A stretch of DNA of 64,000 nucleotides from Hevea brasiliensis (taxonomy: Eukaryota; Streptophyta; Magnoliopsida; Malpighiales; Euphorbiaceae), in assembly GCF_030052815.1 (NCBI RefSeq), contig NC_079498.1:85050992-85114991 (forward strand). The letters are read 5' to 3'. Under the pieces are notes generated by a model. That model saw nothing but the letters and a program-made list of their open reading frames with translations. It searched no databases and had not been told where the DNA came from. Positions 35,567 through 47,278 of this stretch are shown piece after piece. Numbering within the stretch: the first letter of the stretch is position 1; every line of letters starts with the position of its first letter. Made by a program: the position numbers and the translations under genes.

Positions 35567-37408
35567 CTACACTTCTCTTTCTGGAGGTAATCCTGGCAAT
35601 TCATCAGGAAATACATCCGGAAAGTCACATATAGTAGGAATGTCCTTTAGTACTGGACTCCCCACTTGGGTGTCTATCACATGTGCCAAGTATGCCTCAC
35701 ACCCTTTCCTAATCATTTTTCTGGCCAGTGCAGCTGAAATGATGTTTGAAGGCAATAACTGCCTCTCCCCGTATATTACTACATCACCATACTGAGGAAG
35801 ACCAAAAGTGACTGTCTTCAGTCTATAGTCAATCATGGCGTGATGCCTGGCTAACCAATCCATGCCCAAGATAATGTCATAATCTCTTAAGGGCATTTCA
35901 ATTAAATCAGACAGAAAAGTGTGTCCTTGGATCACCAAAGGACAGTCCCTATATAGCCTATTTACCCTGACTTCCTGGCCTAATGGACTAGTTACTAGCA
36001 CATCATAGTCCATTGGTACACACTGAATAGCAGTAGAACACATCACACTAGCACTAACATACGAATGTGTGGAGCCAGGATCAAATAACACATGTACATC
36101 TTGGTCAAGGATGGAAAAATTACCAGCTACAACGTCTGATGTTTCAGCTTCTTCCCTTTGACGCATGGTATACACTCTGACTGGTACGCCACTGGGTACT
36201 GGCTGGTTAACAGTGCTTTGACTTCCAGGAGTGTTACCAGGGCCCCTACCTCTCCCTCTACCTCTAGCAGCTGACTGTGACCCTCTAGGTGCAGAGACTT
36301 GGGCTGATCCCTCGGATGTAGCAGAAGGTCCAAACCGGCGCGAACTAGTGTAATCTTTAGCAAAATGTCCGCTCCCTCCACAGTTAAAACATGCACCAGT
36401 GGCCTTAAAACAAACCCCGCCACGAGTTTTACCACAAGTTTCACACTGCCGGACTGATAGAGATCCTCGAGAAGCTTGTTGGGTCAGCTGACCAGACCAG
36501 GGTGGTCTTTGGCCAGAAAATCTGCCTCTGCCAGATCTACAGGAGCTGGATCCTGCAAACTGTTTCCTCTTTCCAAAACCGCTCTCAGATGCTTGTCCCG
36601 TAGTCTTTTCAGTCTTTTCTTTCTCTTGTGTACCCTTCTTCACTGCCCCTTCTGATTCTATCCTTTCTAGTTCCAGGGCCTGTGAGATCAATTCAGCAAA
36701 ATTATAATGTTGACAACCCACTACTTGCATTCTTAAATTCGGCCTTAATCCGGACTCAAACCTCTTACATCTGTCTCTGGGGGTGGAGACTAAGCTTCCA
36801 GCATAGTGGCTCAGCCTTGAGAAGTCTCTCTCATATTCTGCTATGGTTCTGTCCCCTTATTTCAAACTCAAGAATTCTTGTAATTTCATATCTACATATG
36901 CATCAGGAACCCATTTCTGCCTGAATTCCCTCAGGAAGTCTGTCCATGTCAGCACAGGTGGCTCAACCAGGCTGTGGGGGATGGTCTTCCACCATTCATA
37001 TGCATCCCCTTGTAACAAGGAAACAGAATACTCGAACTTCATCTCTTCCGTACACTGCAGTTTTCTGAAAACTCGTTCCATTCTTTCCAGCCACTGTTCT
37101 GCCTCCAGTGGATCCACGGTGCCTTTAAACTCGGTGGCCCCAAATTTCATCAACTTTTCATATTGCCAAGCTAAGGGCTGTGGTTGTGCTACAGGTACTG
37201 GCATTTGAGCTTGGGGTGGCACATTACCCGTCATGTGCTGGAAAAACGAAGCCATCTGCTGTACAAATTGAGCGAGAAGCTGCGGTCTTTGAGCGAGAGC
37301 TAGAGTGGCTGACCCACTCACGTTCTGGAGTGCTGGGGCTTCCCCTTGAACCTCAGCCTCAATAGATTGTTCTTCAGAATGATCTCCTCCTTCCATTCTG
37401 TTTTCCAA
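35567..37408 (-). pseudogene. gag and protease
   Basis: From ATG 37406-37408 (M-E-N-R-M-E-G-G) one frame runs to TAG 35567, broken only by TAA 36857-36859. The capsid (retrotransposon gag) domain lies at about residues 90-230 (F-K-G-T-V-D-P, A-Y-E-W-W, W-T-D-F-L-R-E-F). A zinc knuckle follows near 36350-36395, reading C-F-N-C-G-G-S-G-H-F-A-K-D-Y: the last zinc-binding Cys is Tyr, likely weakening RNA binding. The protease active site is L-F-D-P-G-S-T-H-S-Y, followed by G-M-D-W-L. The protein packages element RNA and the protease cuts the polyprotein. Confidence 0.92.
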
Positions 37409-37565
37409 AATTTTCTACTTCCTGAGATCAAACACAAGGAGGTTGACCTCCGTTAGTGCATATTCATGATGTAAATATGTCATATGTATCAATTAAAGAC
37501 ACTTGAGCAGTTGTACTTATCAATAAAATGTTCATACACATAGTCAAAATTTATTGAAAAACCAT

Positions 37566-37577
37566 GCTCTGATACCA
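37566..37577 (-). promoter_or_regulatory. Primer-binding site of the complete chromovirus
   Basis: Minus-strand TGGTATCAGAGC, eight bases from the 5' LTR; exact initiator-tRNA-Met type. Confidence 0.93.
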
Positions 37578-37585
37578 CTAAAACA

Positions 37586-40500
37586 TGTCACACCTTACCC
37601 CTCCATAAGGCATAACATGATCCCAAAGAATACTTAATGAACTACCGAACTTCACCTACCGATAACTCATTAAGAACCCTACAAGGGATTTTAAAACAAT
37701 TTTCTTACATTTTGGAAGTGGTGAGCATTTTGGTAGGAATTAAAAACCATTTGTTCAAAGTTTAAATACTAATAAAAATTTTAGTCCATTTTAATTTTGC
37801 CGCAAATTTTATAAAAATTTTGACAGAGTTCCGTTTGTAATTGGAGAAAACAGTTCTTCAAATACCTGAGAAAAACACTTCAAAAAAATTTTCACATCTC
37901 CCAACTTCCAATAAATCTCAATCAACTCAATTCAATCACTTCAAAGTAATTTCCACAATACAAATCAAAATTCATCATCTCAAAATATTTAATACTTCAT
38001 TCACAAGGCATAAAACATGAAATTCATATGTACAAATATTAAATTTACGGAAGGAAATCCAAAATAATATTATTATAATTTATTTACAACTGCTCAACTT
38101 ATATTGATATACACAACATTTCTATATTTACATCAAAATTATCTACAAGGGTATAAAATAATACCCGTACAAAATGATTGATGTGATCCACAATTCGATA
38201 GCAGCTCACTCTACTGCTTTCTCCTTGCTCTTATCTGCGACAGCAAAATAAGCTATCGCTGAGTATAAAAATACTCAGTAGTGCACAATAAAAATTTAAA
38301 ATGCAATACATAAATCATTCATTAGTGAAACACAATTTAAATATTTCTCAAATTATCAAAGCTCATAATAACACAATTTAGTCAAACAATTTCATAAACA
38401 CAGTGTTGCCAAAGTCATACACAACTTAAGTCATGACACAAAATTTCCGATCAATGCCGTGTTGTACACCACGACAAAGCAATCTACAACCCCATTAATC
38501 GAAATCAATGAGGGAGGTGGCTAGCTAGCTAATGAGTACTCATCCGATCTCAACCTCAACTGGCAAGCCAGAGAGGGAGGAAAATAAACGATCTCAACCC
38601 CATAAATGGAGGAGGAATAATGTGATACTGTCATGCTAAGTGTGAACATAAAATTAATTCAAAACAATTTATTCAAATAATTTACCAGAAATCTGGTAAA
38701 TTTTCAAAGTCATATTCACAATCATAAGTGGCAACACAATTCATAATTAACTCAAAGAAAATCAAATTTTCAAGAATCATATATTTAAACAACAATTACT
38801 GTGCACAGACCTGACATGAGTCGCCTCTAGGCCTTGACTCAGTCTCTTAGAGCTTCCAAGTCTTGTTCAGCTGAAACACACAATTTCATAGTGTTTCAGT
38901 ACAATAACTTAACATAAGTCCGAAAATAAATTTAACTTTATTTTTACTAGTTCTATTGCGTTAAATTCGACGTTCTCGAAGTTTTTGTGTTTCGGGTTAC
39001 TATTCACTACACTATTGAAGTCAAATTGTTGACTTTTTAAGGCTTAATAGGTATGGGAACTCCAACTTCACCCACATACCACATTTTGGTCATTAAATTT
39101 GTTGGTTTTGGTCATTTTCTCAAAGCTTAAATCCTTTTGGCCAAATTGTCAAATTTTCAGTTTTGGTGCTCCACATTGCTAATTTTACTGTTGGAATTTG
39201 ATAAAACTTCCTTCATAGAAAATTTTCCTTAATGTCTTAAGTTTATTCTCATTTTTGGATCACCCCAATTAGAGTTTTGTAGCTCAAGTTATGGCCATTT
39301 GAACTAGGGCTGCCGGATGGAAAACAACCCTGATTTTCTGGGTAATTTTGGTGCTGGCAGTTTGGGTCACCAACTTGGGGTGGCCAAATGGCTTGGTTGC
39401 TGGCAGAATTTGGACTTGTGTTCTTCATGAAAGTTTTAGGTCTATATCCCATCTAATCACTGGTAAAATTTCAGATCAATTTGACCTGCCTAGCTCGAGT
39501 TATGACCTAATGAACAAACACTATTCATTTGGTCAGTTTGTACAGTGGCAGACTGTTCTTATTCAACTTTGGTCAATTTGTTCACTAGGTTTTGGTCAGT
39601 TTTTGGGCATGGTTCCTCAATGAAAATTGTGTCATTTTATGTCTATTTTCATCCCTAATTGGTACCATATCAATTGGACTTGTAAAATTTTAGTTTTGAT
39701 CCTTCAAAGTTGACTTGGTCATGCTGCATACAACCTCCGAATTTAACTTCCATTCCAACAATTCAAACACAACTCATTTGGTCACAATTGACCATTTTCC
39801 ACTTCACAATAGGTCAAACACACAATTTACTCACTTCTTCAAATTTTTGCTTCAAAACCCTAAGTCCCAAAACCCTAACTCACCTAATTTATTGCATTTT
39901 ACTAATTCCAACCATACAAACACAATTCCTCAACTTATTCAAGCTTTCTAACATATTTCATTCAATCAAACTCATGCAATACTCACCCCTACATAGGCTG
40001 GACGAAAATTCAGTTTGGTCCTTCCCCATATTTTTATTTCATTTTAAACATATTACAAGCTAATTCAAACCAAAAATACAACAATCAAATCTCAACTTTT
40101 AAATGGATACACTTACCTCAACTTTAATACCAAATCTTCAATTTTTTTCTTCTCCTTTCTTCTTTCAATCTTCTTCTTAAGTTGAGATTACAAGCTCTAG
40201 TAAGGTTTTTATGGGATTTATGAAGGGTAAGTGAACAAATTAAAGCTTGAGTGCAAGCTTTAATGGAGAGTTTTCATGGAGGAAGTATGGAGAAGGTGGG
40301 GCGGCAAAGAGAGGAAGAAGAAAGAGATTTTTGTTTTTTTTTTCTTTTCTTTTCTTTATTTATTTTAGTTATGGAAGACCACAAAATCTAATTTAATTAA
40401 TAATTTAATTAATTCTTTTATGACATCATGCATGAGGTCATGCATGATGTCATCACCTTTTTACTTTTTCATTTTCCTCTTCTTTTTTTTTTTATTTTTC

Positions 40501-41010
40501 TATTAGTTCTTTAATTTAATTCTCGATTCTGAAATTTTCTATTCTCCGATTTTATTTGACAGTTAGGTCAGGAGTCAGCTGTCGGGGTCAATTGACCAAA
40601 TTGCCCCTCGCCGGTTCATCCCGGTTTGCAAATAATTCCATATTTCTTCCGGCTCCCTGACCTAATTATTTGACTAGCTTAACAGTTCTTTTTCGTAATT
40701 TTCTCTTTTCCACTGTGTTCATAAGGGTCCTAAGGACCGCGGCGTCACATTTTATGGTTCGAAATTTGAGTTTAAAATGACTTCGCAGTCGTTCCCGAGG
40801 AGGTCACCCATCGCTGTGACTCTCGGCTCGTTTAACTTCTTATGTTCTATTTTTCTTATTTATACTTAACTAATTGAACATTACTAATTATTTGTGTTTA
40901 TAGCTTCTCTAATTGACTTAAGTGTGGTTCTAATCCCCTTAATTGTCCGGACCGACACACATTTACCGGAATAGTGAAATATACCAGGCTATACAAATAG
41001 GAGTGTTACA
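37586..41010 (-). repeat. 5' LTR of the complete chromovirus
   Basis: This 3425-bp partner of 29273-32715 ends at 41010 next to the target duplication TTGCC (41011-41015). Double stem-loop at 38237-38278; palindrome at 40420-40453. A small deletion at about 39726 removes a short GCAGCATGAC duplication found in the other LTR near 31425-31440. Confidence 0.94.
38237..38278 (-). other. Adjacent double stem-loop in 5' LTR
   Basis: Identical pairing to 29923-29964: stems 38237-38244/38252-38259 and 38259-38266/38271-38278. Confidence 0.62.
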
Positions 41011-41255
41011 TTGCCTTAAAATAATAAAAAGTTTGAATGGACTGATTAGTGTGAAGAAAGTTTTTAGAAGCTTGAGGAATGCTTGGTGACAGCACTAATA
41101 TTAGCTTTGCTATTAGGTAATGAAAATTTCACAATGTATTGTGATACCCCAGGAGTGAGTTTGGGATGTTTTCTCATGGACAATAGCAAGGTAATAACTT
41201 ATGCTTTGAGATAGTTAAAGAAGCATGAAACTAACTATCTCTCCCATGATCTGGA
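41011..41255 (+). pseudogene. Old Ty3/gypsy pol remnant, part 4 (RNase H start)
   Basis: After one copy of TTGCC the old frame continues: F-E-W-T-D, L-E-E-C-L-V-T-A, N-E-N-F-T-M-Y-C-D (the first catalytic RNase H Asp), L-G-C-F-L-M-D, K-K-H-E-T-N-Y, H-D-L-E. Stops are single-base changes (for example where Gln would precede L-K-K-H). It is broken at CTGGA (41251-41255) by a further insertion. Confidence 0.85.
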
Positions 41256-43366
41256 TGAAGGAGGGGAAGCATGGTGATTTGTTCATTAGAGCATTGAATT
41301 TTAAAATTTTTCTTCTAGGGTTACATGCATCATGCCACATCTCTTATGTGCCTAATTAATTTCAATGCTCAATTGCATATTAAAACACTTTTAATATGTA
41401 TTAGGATCTATGTTTACCATTCAAGATTGTGAATTAACAAATTAATTCATTTAAACCCTAATTTAAAAGAAAAGTTAGAGCACTAACCTCTTTGATGCAC
41501 TATGGATGTAATTTTCACATTTAAAAAGCACCTAGGACCCCAAGTGTTGTCCTTCTAGCTTGTCCACACTAAGATCACCAATGGGCAGCCCCCAATTTGC
41601 TTCTCAAGCCTTTGCCAACCAATTATAAATTGGGTTTTTTCCTTTAGAGAGGTAGTATGTATGTATAGGACACTAGAAACAATTTCTAGCAATTTTAATT
41701 CAAAGGATTTTGGGCAATTCTCTTTGAATTGATGAGACAAGATGAATAGGAGAGGGAGAGAGGTGTGCCACCACACTTGAGAGAAAATAAGAGTGTTATG
41801 TTTCTTCTTTTTTTTTCCCTTTTATATAATTAGGTCATTAAGTCACTTAAACCCTATGCCACATGTCACCACCTCATTGCATCTTATTTTTAATTGACTC
41901 AATCACATTAAGCCAAGTGTCAAAGCTATACTTAATCTTGATTTTGATCATCTTACATAATAGGAAGACAAATGACAAGCTTATATGATGCCATGTGTCA
42001 CCATCTCATGGTGCCACATGTCACTATGTGAAATGACCAAATTACCCTTATGTTGTAATTTTGAGTTCTCAACCCAAAATCATTATTTCTCCTCTTCAAA
42101 TCAATTTATATCAAATATAAATTAATTAATTAATCTCTATTAATTAATTTCTCACAATTAAATTCATATTTAAATACTTTAAATATAAATTTAACTTATA
42201 CTATACATCCAATAACCCAGATTTGGTTTCAAGTCATGCTAGGGACTTTGTAATCTTATTGCAAACCAAACCTATTTAATTAATCAATTAAACTCTTTAA
42301 TTAATCAATTAAATCACATTTTACTCAGTGATTATCTTGTGTATGTGTGTGACTCACTAGGCTCATTACTAATTGGCAATGAGATATGATATTAACTCTT
42401 AATATCATCAGAACTCTTTCTTACCATAAATGATTTCTCTAAATCATTTTAGGCATTTCATAGACCATGGTTGACACCTAGCATAGCGTGCTATGGCCAC
42501 CCAATCAGTAATAAGGAATACCTCAAATGAACATTTAATCATATGTTACTATGCACTAGAATCTCTCTGTTACAAAATCCCAATTCGAGCTGGAGTCATG
42601 GTTTATGTGAAACCCCATTTACTATGAATATTATGTTCTCTTTTAATTCCAGTTCTTGATTAATTAGATTTTTTTATCAGAAACTCTTTTCTGACTAAAT
42701 CTGTCTGTCCTGGCTAGGAACTTGAAACATCAAGAATAATTAAATGAATATAGGATTTTATCCCTATTTACTTAGGGTAACAGATTCCATCTTGATCAAC
42801 ACCTATCTCCATATATAACTAATAGGAGCCAACACATGCCCATATAGCAATACACAGTACAAGTATGAAAGCAGTATCAAACTCAAACCATCTATATACA
42901 AGATAATTGTGTTATCTCATGTCTAAAGATTATATGCAGTGATATGATATATGATAATACATTGACAAGAGTAAACTCCATGTGCTTGTCATATGCGTCA
43001 CTGGTTCGGCCTACTTATCATGTATAAGTGTCTATCATGTTTGTTATGTGGCATGAGACTCACCACTCGATCTTATTTATATCTCATATAAATACCTTGG
43101 GAACAAACATGGTTACAATCTTTTTGGATAAGTCATGTCCTATGTGAAGTATCCTTGATTGTGAACCGATTTATGATACTTTGTGCTAGAAATACTGTCA
43201 CTCATATTCTTACCAACTTAAGAATAGAATTTCTAACAAAATATCAATGGACCTTTTTTATTACACATAAATACATTATGTAAACGAAAATGTGAAATTG
43301 CCTTTTATTAACAAAATATGTACAAGATACATACTAAATGATATGCTCTAGGGTATACTAATAACA
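41256..43366. mobile_element. 2.1 kb TG...CA insertion, probable solo LTR
   Basis: Starts TGAAGGAGG and ends AATAACA, flanked by the 5-bp duplication CTGGA (41251-41255, 43367-43371). Removing it restores the RNase H frame of the old gypsy copy. There are no internal direct repeats, primer site or coding region. The minus orientation begins TGTTATTAGTATACCC. TG/CA ends with a 5-bp duplication fit an LTR, so a solo LTR (copia or gypsy) or a small non-autonomous LTR element is most likely. The family was not recognised. The 73-codon ORF at 41555-41776 shows nothing familiar. Confidence 0.65.
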
Positions 43367-43440
43367 CTGGAAATGGCGACTATAGTTTTTCCCTAAAGAT
43401 GTGGAGACATTATCATTATCGAAGTAAGTGTGAAATCTTC
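43367..43440 (+). pseudogene. Old Ty3/gypsy pol remnant, part 5 (RNase H)
   Basis: Continues with M-A-T-I-V-F and, after loss of one T, S-L-K-M-W-R-H-Y and K-C-E-I-F-T, conserved in gypsy RNase H. Similarity ends near 43440 and no later pol sequence was found, so the 3' half of this copy is missing or decayed. Confidence 0.78.
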
Positions 43441-44199
43441 ACAGGCCACCTCGAGAAATTACATGCTTTGGCTGCCAAACTAATGGTTTTTAGCAGCCAA
43501 ACTTGGGAATTTCTAGAATTCCCAAGTTGAAAACCTGCAAAATCTCACTTTCCATAACACCAAAATTCAATCCTAGCTCCCAAAAGATGATCCAAACATC
43601 CAAACACAAATTAAAGCCTAAAAGAACTTGAATTCAAGCTTAAGTCACACATGTAACCAACTACTTAAATTCAAGGTTCTATCAAACTTCAAACATCACA
43701 TTAACAAGAGATTCTTAAATCCAACAAGGCAAACTAGCCATTGAAGGCCTATATATACTGAAAGCTTGATAGGAACTCAATGCAACACTTGAAAATTCAT
43801 CAAAAATTCAACATGCAAAACATCACTCTTAACCTTGTCAAGCTTTAAAACTCCCCCAAACATACATGCATCTAGAACTAAACATCTAACCCATTTTAAA
43901 CATATGTAAAACACTCTTTTCACACATGTAAAGCCATGCCATAAAAAAAAATACTCGTGGAAACATTCTTAAAAAGAATAAAAAAAATTACTCATGGAAA
44001 CATTTTTAAAAGGAATCATTTAATAGATATTAAAAAAGACGAGAATTACCTTTTCTACCTTGAAAAGAGAATTTGGGGAAAATTGGAGAGAAAACTTCTA
44101 ACTACTCTTAAATCTTAGTTTCCTAAGAAAAAACCAAGTATTCAAACATCAAAACCTCTAAGAAAACTCAGAACCACAATTTTGCATGTAACAATGTTT

Positions 44200-44230
<31 letters not shown>

Positions 44231-45600
44231 TTTTTAAACTAAGATCAAATGGATTAGGACATTCAAGTATACTACAGTCTCGTGTACTTATAGGAACCTT
44301 AAAAATAGCAGATGAAGGCTAAGCACCCATAGAAGTACATGTAGAGGTATTACATTCCAAGTGCTTTTAGAGGTACCTATAAAGGCATCTGTCTCCAATA
44401 AAGGTACCTGGTCAGTAAAGATTTTGAGAGAGTCCTCTTTGTAATACAAACATCCAAAAAATTAGCTTTTCAATATTTAGCCAATTTCCAACATAAAGAT
44501 CAAACACAACCTGCATGAGAACGAGAAGCACATATATACAACAAAAAAAAAGAAAAAAGGTAAGAGTCTAGAAGTTACCTCTAACAGCTTAAGAAAAAAG
44601 GTTAGCATTGGGCATAGGGAAAATCTATGGAGTATAAATCCATAAGGCAATAGTAGCACTCAGTCCAGGAATGCTGCTACTGATAGGCAAGACCTGCAGT
44701 ACTATATGTGGTACATGAGGAGCCATAGGTACCTGTGAAGTGGTAGGTATTTGAGAACCAAGAGGTACTTATGAGCTGGAAGGTGAATCATCGGAAGCCA
44801 TCTCTAAAAGTGAAAATAGCAAAAAGATATATCAAATACATTCCCAGACAATAACAAACAATAGTATAGGTACCAACATGCAAACAACTTAATATGCAAG
44901 TACCTAGCAACGTACTGTAGTAAGTGTACAGTACCTAAGCAACATATAGGTACCTACAATTTTCTCAAAATCCAACAAAAAATCACTAAAGCCATTTGAC
45001 ATCCAAGAAGGCCATGGCAAGGTTAACATCAAGAACGTTATGGATGATTCTACTATTACCTAAAATTGAGTTTAAAGTTGAAAAAGAGCAAAGTGTGAAT
45101 AGTGCAATCTAGGAGTGTTGTGCAAAAAAGGGCCTTTAAGTCTTGGCTCGGGCCAGTTACAAGGTGAGGGCCATTTCCTTACTAATGATGAAGAACAGGT
45201 CGACTGTAAGGAAGGCCAACAAGCATGCATGACAGTCGAGTAAGGAGAATTGCGCATGATGGTGGTTTTATAATGGTAGTAGAGATTTGAGTATTATAAT
45301 TATGATTGTTGGTAGTTTTGAATATGGGTATGGAAGATGAAAGTGAATGGTAAAGAAGAAAGAGAAAATGATTCGTTTACTAAGTGACATTAATGACATG
45401 GGAAAAAGTGGTGGGCATTGATTAGAGTTTTATGGGAAATTGGAGAGTTATTAAGATAGGATTAACTTAAATTTTAAATTTCCAAAAGGAGGATAAGGAA
45501 CTAGAGAATCTCTTTCAATTTTCGAATAGCAAGAAGATAAGTAAAGACCAATATCCTAATAGAATTAATTATCCACCTAAAATGGCTTAATCAGCCAGTC
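43441..45600. other. Unclassified non-coding DNA with repeats
   Basis: No convincing gene. It holds a short inverted repeat AACTTGGGAATT/AATTCCCAAGTT (43500-43528), a 38-bp tandem duplication (43952-44018), a TATATATA at 43750, and several dispersed GGTACCT motifs (about 44376, 44404, 44731, 44949). On the minus strand at 44801 an ATG opens M-A-S-D-D-S-P-S-S-S followed by a stop and Val-Pro-rich sequence; it is too short and broken to call. The AGCAGCCAAACTTGGG-like text near 43490 recalls the copia LTR U3, so part may be LTR debris. Confidence 0.4.
44200..44225. repeat. (GA)13 microsatellite
   Basis: An uninterrupted run of 13 GA units in unclassified AT-rich sequence. Confidence 0.95.
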
Positions 45601-47273
45601 CAAGTGCAGGGGCAATTGTTTGCACTAAAATAATTAATTTTATTTATTAATTATTTTTAGGCCTAAGATTAATTAAATTAATATTTTATAAAATTAATTT
45701 GATTAATTTCATTTTATTAATTTAGTTAATTAAAAGCCTGAGGATGTTAATAAATAAATATCAGGGAGTTATCAGGTGAATGGGTAGTTAACTGAGAGAG
45801 AAGTTAATAGAGGTTTCTTAGCAGTTTTAAGAAGCTACAAAGTAGTGGGCAAGTAATAGCCAACACTAATAGAACGTGAAAGTGGTCTATAGATTCTTCT
45901 AAAGGTATCTGTAGGAGAGGTCTTCCAAAGGTATTTGTAAAAGAGGTATAAATATTAGACAACCCCAACAACTCAGCCAAAGAACTTAATTCAACAACAC
46001 AAATAAAAAATCCAATGACTCCAGCAGTTTAATCAATGTAAGACTCCAACAGTCAATTTGTCTTTTACATTTATAGTCAATTTTAATTCCAATCAATCCT
46101 TAATTTCCAAGTTATTGCATTTTATTCTTCAAAAGCCTTGTAATTTCCTTCAGCGATCAATATAGTCCTACTTTTCAAGAATCAATATGGTCTTTTCAAT
46201 TCCTAAGAAAAAAACCGAGTATTCAAATGGAGTCTAAGATCAAATGGATTAGGACATTTTGATTTTGCTTCTTTCCCTTTTAAACTTCTTCACTCTGATA
46301 TGGAAGTGACATCCTGCGTTAGGAGCCAAACACCCAACAATCAAATTGATTTTCCAATTTTTAGTATAAATTACTTTTTGGCCTTTTACTAATCTAATCT
46401 CGTTTATGTAATTTTATTCTAATTTTTTAAAAGAAAAGTTTAGCAATTGTTCGATTTTTTTTTCTTTATTTATTATTATGAGTATTCTCAAGTTAGTTTT
46501 TGCACATTCAGACTAAGTCTCCTCTCTGAACGATATAAAGGATACATTCCTCTACATAGTCTTGATGCATTTAGGATAAGTAATCTTGGCGTGCTCTCTA
46601 ATAAAATTAAACCCTAATTAATGAGGTACAAGAACTCTCATTAATACCAACTGGACTAACCTGGTTGTTGAGTGTAATTGTGCCAATTTTAATAGGAAAT
46701 TATAATTTTATTTAATTGTCAAAATTAGCACCTAGAATGCATAAATAATTAGATGAAAAATGCTTTTTAATTATTGAGTTTACACGTATCGCTATTATAA
46801 ATTAAAAATAATATTTTAATCATACTTATATAAATTTATAATTAAAAAAAATATATATTTCCTATATGTATTTGGAGTTTGATGAGAAAGAGGAGTAGAA
46901 TAATAATGGAGCAGAGAAAGTAACAAGAGCTAAAATAGAAGAATTAGATGGAAGGGAGGATAAATAAGATCACTAAATGTCCTTCATATTTTTTATGTGG
47001 AGAATTACCAATTTGAGAGATTGGAATAAAATTTTAATGCAAGGATTTGTTTCTTGTTTTCTTTATTATTAGTATTGTTATTATATATGCCAAAAAAATA
47101 TTCATAAGTGAAATAGATTTTTTTTTATAATTGAATTAATTATTTTTTTATTTTGAAATTGAATTAAAATTAATTTAAATTTCGTTTGAAATTGAAATTG
47201 ACAAAAAATATTTTTTTAAAAAATTATTATTTTAAAATTGTTAAAAAAATAATTTATTTGCTTAAAGCTATTA
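45601..47273. other. AT-rich non-coding DNA
   Basis: Long A/T-rich stretches (45640-45760 and 46780-47273) with no gene. GTATAAATATT at 45943 is TATA-like. 46201-46254 repeats parts of 44121-44146 and 44238-44263 (about 25 bp each), giving direct repeats some 2 kb apart. They might be remnants of LTR ends, but no boundary could be fixed. Confidence 0.4.
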
Positions 47274-47278
47274 TAATT

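Larger units (their letters stand above)
29273..41010 (-). mobile_element. Structurally complete Ty3/gypsy Tekay-type chromovirus
   Basis: This 11,738-bp element has direct LTRs (29273-32715 and 37586-41010), an exact primer-binding site, a polypurine tract and a gag-pro-RT-RNase H-INT-chromodomain order on the minus strand. The target duplication TTGCC is at 29268-29272 and 41011-41015. The LTRs are visibly closer to each other than those of the element at 69-8727, so it is younger. The polyprotein needs only a few repairs: stops at 36857, 35567, 34589 and 32861, and frameshifts near 34170-34185 and 33220-33235. It is probably not active itself but is the best model here of the machinery that mobilised its non-autonomous relatives. 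Confidence 0.95.

Noticed and set aside
44759..44801. Minus-strand ATG opening a Ser-rich, then Val-Pro-rich frame
   Set aside because: Interrupted by a stop after ten codons and without recognisable homology; could be a gag or host-gene relic but not supportable.
45072..45257. 61-codon minus-strand ORF
   Set aside because: Short, isolated, no similarity to any family recognised, no supporting context.
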